Assembly (NCBI GenBank): GCA_031285245.1
Contig: JAITWN010000147.1
Coordinates: forward strand, 1-10,001
DNA length: 10,001 nucleotides
Source of the DNA: Chromatiales bacterium
Lineage (GTDB): Bacteria; Pseudomonadota; Gammaproteobacteria; SZUA-140
Reading direction: 5' to 3'
Positions 6,786 to 10,001 of this stretch are shown here, one piece after another; within the stretch, counting starts at the first letter, position 1; every line of letters starts with the position of its first letter. The notes under the pieces are model-generated. The model worked only from the letters and a program-made list of their open reading frames with translations. It did not search any database and was not told the DNA's origin. The translations under genes were made by a program, and so were the position numbers.

Positions 6786-7009
6786 ATGCCGAACGCATCA
6801 CGCACATGCACCCAGTTCGGTGCCAGACTGCGTTTGTAATGCGCATTACGTATCGCTCTGACCGCCAGCTCGTTAGGGCTGTAGTCATCCTCGGGCGGAT
6901 TGAGATCTGGGGACAGCTCCCATCTGTTGCCGATCCGCTGCACGGCCTCTTGATCGGGCTCGCCCTTGCGCCTCCGGGGCCGCCGGGTGATGACACTGCC
7001 GATCGTCAT
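6773..7009 (-). CDS. Hypothetical protein, apparently frameshifted near its C-terminus
   Basis: A 78-residue protein from the ATG at 7009, with a near-ideal ribosome site GGGGAGGA (7021-7014) ending 4 nt before it, one of the strongest in the window. The N-terminus is basic (VITRRPRRRKGEPDQEAVQR), followed by a polar stretch with RWELSPDLNPPEDDYSPNELA and AVRAIRNAHYKRSLAPNWVH. It has no membrane segment or recognised domain. The stop at 6773 looks premature: the -1 frame continues with a well-formed tail (separate entry). One missing base would explain this, either as a real mutation or a sequencing error. The intact product would be about 104 residues. It is divergent from the membrane-protein gene and convergent with the acidic ORF. 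Confidence 0.55.
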   Translation of the reverse strand: MTIGSVITRRPRRRKGEPDQEAVQRIGNRWELSPDLNPPEDDYSPNELAVRAIRNAHYKRSLAPNWVHVRDAFGIGRT

Positions 7010-7013
7010 GTCG

Positions 7014-7021
7014 TCCTCCCC
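7014..7021 (-). promoter_or_regulatory. Strong ribosome binding site for the minus-strand gene
   Basis: On the minus strand GGGGAGGA precedes the ATG at 7009; the GGAGG core is 5 nt away. It supports the start and indicates that this orphan ORF is or was translated. Confidence 0.7.
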
Positions 7022-7066
7022 ACGTTGATACGCCGAGCCGGCTCATAGCACACCGGGCAGAATGAC

Positions 7067-7196
7067 GAAGCCTCTGCGAAACGGCGGTGTGGTGGTGGAT
7101 CGTCGCTAGCGGTCGCTGTGGGCGGGTCTCGTCCGGCGACACGCCAACAGCGACCCTCAGGGTTTTTAATGTTCGACTCAGTTTCGCAGAGGTTTC
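7067..7196. mobile_element. 130-bp MITE-like element
   Basis: The terminal inverted repeats are 16 bp with one mismatch: GAAGCCTCTGCGAAAC (7067-7082) and, on the other strand, GAAACCTCTGCGAAAC (7196-7181). It is flanked by AATGA direct repeats: AATGAC at 7061-7066 and AATGAT at 7197-7202. Concentric inside it is a second inverted pair of 14 bp, 13 matching (7111-7124 with 7142-7155). It has no coding capacity. Terminal repeats, a putative target duplication, small size and lack of a gene fit a non-autonomous element moved by a transposase encoded elsewhere. It sits between the minus-strand gene's upstream region and the membrane-protein gene. The exact left boundary (7066 or 7067) is uncertain. 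Confidence 0.65.
7111..7167 (+). terminator. Hairpin with nearby T-run inside the MITE-like element; possible terminator
   Basis: The stem arms are 7111-7124 and 7142-7155 (13 of 14 pairs, GC-rich) with a 17-nt loop. A run of five T (7163-7167) follows after a 7-nt gap. The gap is longer than in a classical rho-independent terminator, so the hairpin may simply be part of the mobile element's structure. Confidence 0.35.
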
Positions 7197-7283
7197 AATG
7201 ATGGAGGTTTTTCAGAGGTTCTTCCAATTGGGTCTGATGTTATTGACGCCATAGTCGATGCTGAAGCTGATATCCTTGAACGC

Positions 7284-7775
7284 ATGCCGCTGGAATTCCG
7301 TCTCAACGCTCTGCCGCCGACATGTGAGGAAATCGCCCGCGCCCGCGAGGAGGCGCGTCTTGAGCGCGCGCAGATGCGACGTCAAAACATTCGCTTCCTG
7401 ATCGTCATTTTGCTGCTCGTCGCAGCGATCATGACGATCGCCATCGTGGGCATTATCCCTCAGCTCGACAATCCGAACGCAGAGCCAGATGTCGTCGGTC
7501 TCTTTGCTTATCTGACGCCGTATATGTTTCTCACGGTTTTTGTCGTTGGCAATACGCTGCACCATCAGCGCATCGAAAAGCCGCGCAAAGTGTTGGAAGC
7601 GCGGATGGCAGAGCTTGGTGATGCGTCCGTGGAGGAGCTCGATGCGCTTGAAAGTGCGCCACCGTATCAGCAGGAGGTCATGGTCTATCGAGAGCGTCTA
7701 AAAGCGCTTGGTAGACCACCAGTGCGGACCGAAGTGCAGATGATGCTTGCGCCCGATGCGCAGGCGACACGCTGA
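7284..7775 (+). CDS. Two-helix inner-membrane protein of unknown function, N-terminus uncertain
   Basis: From the ATG at 7284 the protein has 163 residues. It has an N-terminal cytosolic charged helix (EEIARAREEARLERAQMRRQ, about 15-34), a membrane segment about 36-58 (IRFLIVILLLVAAIMTIAIVG), a short acidic loop LDNPNAEPD, a second membrane segment about 71-91, and a polar C-terminal helix. The positive-inside rule puts both ends in the cytoplasm. No family is recognised. The ATG has no Shine-Dalgarno sequence, and the frame is open back to 7170 with coding-like residues just before it (SDVIDAIVDAEADILERM), but no usable start codon lies there. The gene may therefore be 5'-truncated, or start at a rare codon. 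The stop lies 122 nt before sucC. Confidence 0.65.
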   Translation: MPLEFRLNALPPTCEEIARAREEARLERAQMRRQNIRFLIVILLLVAAIMTIAIVGIIPQLDNPNAEPDVVGLFAYLTPYMFLTVFVVGNTLHHQRIEKPRKVLEARMAELGDASVEELDALESAPPYQQEVMVYRERLKALGRPPVRTEVQMMLAPDAQATR

Positions 7776-7828
7776 TCTGATCACCTGCGTGGCGCTGACT
7801 CGAAAAGTGCCAACCGCTAGCTGCGGGC

Positions 7829-7861
7829 TTGCTTGCTCCTGCTATCTTCCTTATTCATACT
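7829..7861 (+). promoter_or_regulatory. Candidate promoter for sucCD
   Basis: Two overlapping weak sigma70-like pairs occur. One is TTGCTC (7833-7838), 17 bp, CATACT (7856-7861). The other is TTGCTT (7829-7834), 17 bp, TATTCA (7852-7857). Because sucCD is cut off from sucAB-lpdA by unrelated genes, a promoter is expected in this 122-bp gap. Hexamer matches are only 3-4 of 6. Confidence 0.28.
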
Positions 7862-7897
7862 GCGCTCTTCTGACGTTGAAGCGGACCCATCCTCTCC

Positions 7898-9070
7898 ATG
7901 AATCTCCATGAGCATCAGGCGAGAACGTTGCTGGCTCGCTATGGCGTGCCCGTGCCGGACTTTCGTGTGGTGGCATCAGTGGCGCAAGCCGATGCCGCCC
8001 TCGATGCGTTTGGCGCTGGGCCTTGGGTCATCAAAGCGCAGGCCCATACCGGTGGTCGCGGCAAGGCGGGCGGCGTGAAGCTGGTAGCTGATCGTGAAGA
8101 TGCACGCAAAGTAGTTGCGGCCATGCTCGGTTCGCGTCTGGTGACGCATCAGACCGGCGAGGCGGGCAAGCCCGTCGATGCGGTGTTGGTCGAGACGCCG
8201 TCTGATATTGCCGCAGAGTTCTATCTTGGTCTGGTGGTCGATCGCTCGCAGCAGCGCGCGGTGCTGATGGTGTCGCGTGAAGGCGGCGTTGATATCGAGA
8301 CGGTGGCGACGCGTTCGCCGGATAGCATTCTGCGCGTGTTGATAGACCCCTTGGTCGGGTTGCAGCCTTATCAGTGTCGTGAGCTGGCCTTCGCACTTGG
8401 TCTCAAGGGTGAAGCGTTTCGCCAGTTCGGTGTTATCGCGCAAGGCTTGGCGCGGGCGTTTGCCGAGCTCGATCTCAGTTTGGTCGAGATTAACCCGCTG
8501 GTGCTGACGCGCGCCGGCACGCTGACCTGCATCGATGCCAAGATCAACGTCGATGACAATGCGCTCTATCGTCAGCCTGAACTACTGGCGCTGCGCGATC
8601 TGCGTCAGGAAGATCCGCGTGAATTGCGCGCGCGTGCTTCAGATCTCAGTTACATCGCGCTCGATGGCGATATCGGCTGCATGGTCAATGGCGCCGGGCT
8701 CGCGATGGCGACCATGGATCTGATCAAACTCGCCGGTGGTCATCCGGCCAATTTCCTTGATGTTGGTGGCACGGCGACCAAGGAACGCGTTACCGAAGCG
8801 TTCAAGATCATTCTCGAAGATCATCATGTGAAAGGCGTGCTGGTAAATATTTTTGGCGGCATCGTGCGCTGCGACATCATTGCCGAAGGCATCATCGGTG
8901 CGGTGGCGGAGGTCGGTATCAACGTGCCCGTGGTGGTGCGTTTGGAAGGGACCAACGCCGAGCGCGGTCGTGAGTTGCTGCGCACTAGCGGGCTCGCCAT
9001 CATCGCTGCGCAGGGTTTGAACGAGGCCGCCGAGCGTGTGGTGGTGGCGGTGCGGGAGGGCGCGGCATGA
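7898..9070 (+). CDS. sucC: Succinyl-CoA synthetase (ADP- or GDP-forming) beta subunit
   Basis: ATP-grasp beta subunit of succinyl-CoA synthetase, the TCA enzyme converting succinyl-CoA to succinate with substrate-level phosphorylation. It has 390 residues (E. coli 388). The N-terminus MNLHEHQARTLLARYGVPVP is diagnostic. The nucleotide-binding loop is HTGGRGKAGGVK (50-61). The ATP-grasp metal-site segment LSLVEINPLVLT is present, as is the C-terminal CoA-ligase-like domain (ANFLDVGGTATKERV, VLVNIFGGIVRCDIIAEGI). The ATG at 7898 is fixed by the family N-terminus although the upstream sequence has only a poor ribosome site (GCGGA, 12 nt away). A 9-bp direct repeat TCTCCATGA (7893-7901 and 7903-7911) spans the start. 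It overlaps sucD by 4 nt, so translational coupling should give the required equal subunit supply. Confidence 0.97.
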   Translation: MNLHEHQARTLLARYGVPVPDFRVVASVAQADAALDAFGAGPWVIKAQAHTGGRGKAGGVKLVADREDARKVVAAMLGSRLVTHQTGEAGKPVDAVLVETPSDIAAEFYLGLVVDRSQQRAVLMVSREGGVDIETVATRSPDSILRVLIDPLVGLQPYQCRELAFALGLKGEAFRQFGVIAQGLARAFAELDLSLVEINPLVLTRAGTLTCIDAKINVDDNALYRQPELLALRDLRQEDPRELRARASDLSYIALDGDIGCMVNGAGLAMATMDLIKLAGGHPANFLDVGGTATKERVTEAFKIILEDHHVKGVLVNIFGGIVRCDIIAEGIIGAVAEVGINVPVVVRLEGTNAERGRELLRTSGLAIIAAQGLNEAAERVVVAVREGAA

Positions 9071-9939
9071 GCGTGCTGGTCGATCGCAACACCCGTGTCA
9101 TCTGCCAAGGTTTCACCGGTCGGCAGGGGACTTTTCACACTGAGCAAGCACTGGCCTATGGCACGCGTATGGTCGGCGGCGTGACGCCTGGCAAGGGCGG
9201 GCAGAGTCATCTCGGTTTGCCAGTGTTCGATACCGTGCGCGATGCGGTGCGCGAAACTGGCGCCGAGGCGTCGGTGATCTATGTGCCCGCGCCTGGCTGC
9301 AAAGACGCCATTCTCGAAGCCGCCGATGCAGGCGTTGCTCTCATTGTCTGTATTACGGAAGGCATCCCTACGCTCGATATGGTCGAGATCGTGCAGGTGC
9401 TGAAGGCGCGCGGCGTGCGCATGATCGGCCCCAATTGCCCCGGCATCATTACGCCTGGGCAGTGTAAGATCGGCATCATGCCGGGCGCGATCCATCAGCC
9501 TGGCCGCATAGGTATCGTGTCGCGCTCGGGTACGCTCACTTATGAGGCGGTGAAGCAGACCACTGATCTTGGTTTGGGGCAGAGCACCTGCATTGGCATT
9601 GGCGGTGATCCGATCCCCGGCATGAGCTTCATCGATTGCCTGGAATTATTCGAACAGGATGCGCAGACCGAGGCCATCCTGATGGTCGGCGAGATCGGCG
9701 GTGTGGCGGAGGAAGAGGCCGCAGCTTACATTCGTAAGCACGTGAGCAAGCCGGTCGCCGCCTACATCGCCGGCGTCACCGCACCCGCAGGCCGGCGCAT
9801 GGGACACGCCGGCGCCATCATCAGCGGCGGTGCAGGCACAGCGCGGGAAAAATATGCCGCGCTGGCCGCAGCCGGGGTGACGATCACGCAGTCGCCGGCG
9901 GCGCTGGGTGAGGCGATCAAGGTAGCGCTCGCGCGCTAG
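9067..9939 (+). CDS. sucD: Succinyl-CoA synthetase alpha subunit
   Basis: The CoA-binding, phosphohistidine-bearing subunit that pairs with SucC. It has 290 residues, the usual length. The N-terminal Rossmann CoA-binding domain reads VICQGFTGRQGTFHTEQALAYGTRMVGGVTPGKGG (11-45), followed by YVPAPGCKDAILEAADAG and ITEGIP (96-101). The core continues with MIGPNCPGIITPGQCKIGIMPG (119-140) and GIVSRSGTLTYEAV. The phosphorylated histidine is H247 in GHAGAI. The start ATG overlaps the sucC stop (ATGA, 9067-9070). The 62 bp after the stop hold no convincing terminator. All key residues are intact. Confidence 0.97.
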   Translation: MSVLVDRNTRVICQGFTGRQGTFHTEQALAYGTRMVGGVTPGKGGQSHLGLPVFDTVRDAVRETGAEASVIYVPAPGCKDAILEAADAGVALIVCITEGIPTLDMVEIVQVLKARGVRMIGPNCPGIITPGQCKIGIMPGAIHQPGRIGIVSRSGTLTYEAVKQTTDLGLGQSTCIGIGGDPIPGMSFIDCLELFEQDAQTEAILMVGEIGGVAEEEAAAYIRKHVSKPVAAYIAGVTAPAGRRMGHAGAIISGGAGTAREKYAALAAAGVTITQSPAALGEAIKVALAR

Positions 9940-10001
9940 CGGACTTCGCTGGCTACTACGCTTCGCGGTTCCGTGGTCAGGCATGGCCGGGACGCTTTTT
10001 C

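Noticed and set aside
6806..7048. Plus-strand 80-codon frame opposite the minus-strand hypothetical gene
   Set aside because: The minus strand has the strong ribosome site and better composition; this is its shadow.
7111..7155. Integron attC-like recombination site
   Set aside because: The hairpin lacks the conserved attC core triplets and bulge arrangement, and no integrase or cassette array is present; the terminal repeats and flanking duplication fit a MITE better.
8824..9495. Minus-strand open frame of 223 codons opposite sucC/sucD
   Set aside because: It is an antisense shadow of highly conserved sucCD codons, rich in His, Arg, Asp and Ala, with no recognisable domain.
9940..10001. Possible terminator after sucD
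   Set aside because: Only a 4-bp AGCG/CGCT pairing near the stop and a T-run at the very end without an adjacent stem; the window ends before a decision can be made.

Overview
The window reads as the chromosome of a beta- or gammaproteobacterium. This rests on closely E. coli-like E1o, E2o and succinyl-CoA synthetase sequences, the sucA-sucB-lpdA order with a dedicated E3, moderately high GC, and dispersed palindromic repeats of the CGTCATTGCGAGG type. The species cannot be named from the sequence alone.

Layout. Bases 1-3956 hold the 2-oxoglutarate dehydrogenase complex: the 3' third of sucA (E1), sucB (E2) and lpdA (E3), with a palindromic repeat in the sucA-sucB gap. Bases 4146-6269 hold a tight four-gene operon joined by overlapping start and stop codons: a SnoaL/NTF2-like protein, a small lipoprotein, a GNAT acetyltransferase and a carbon-nitrogen hydrolase. 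Bases 6270-7283 are an accessory patch. It has a degenerate second copy of the palindromic repeat, a start-less coding remnant, a 52-residue acidic ORF, a convergent minus-strand gene with an apparent one-base frameshift, and a 130-bp MITE-like element with 15/16 terminal inverted repeats and an AATGA flanking duplication. Bases 7284-7775 encode a two-helix membrane protein whose reading frame continues upstream without a start. Bases 7898-9939 hold sucC and sucD (succinyl-CoA synthetase beta and alpha), overlapping by 4 nt.

How the genes work together. SucA-SucB-Lpd convert 2-oxoglutarate to succinyl-CoA, and SucCD convert succinyl-CoA to succinate with nucleotide triphosphate formation, so two consecutive TCA steps are encoded here. 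In E. coli sucABCD is contiguous; here about 3.9 kb of unrelated genes lie between lpdA and sucC, so sucCD probably has its own promoter (a weak candidate is listed). The four-gene cassette looks like a real functional unit of unknown substrate. The 6.27-7.28 kb patch looks like a small insertion and decay hotspot. No CRISPR array, tRNA, rRNA or transposase gene was seen.
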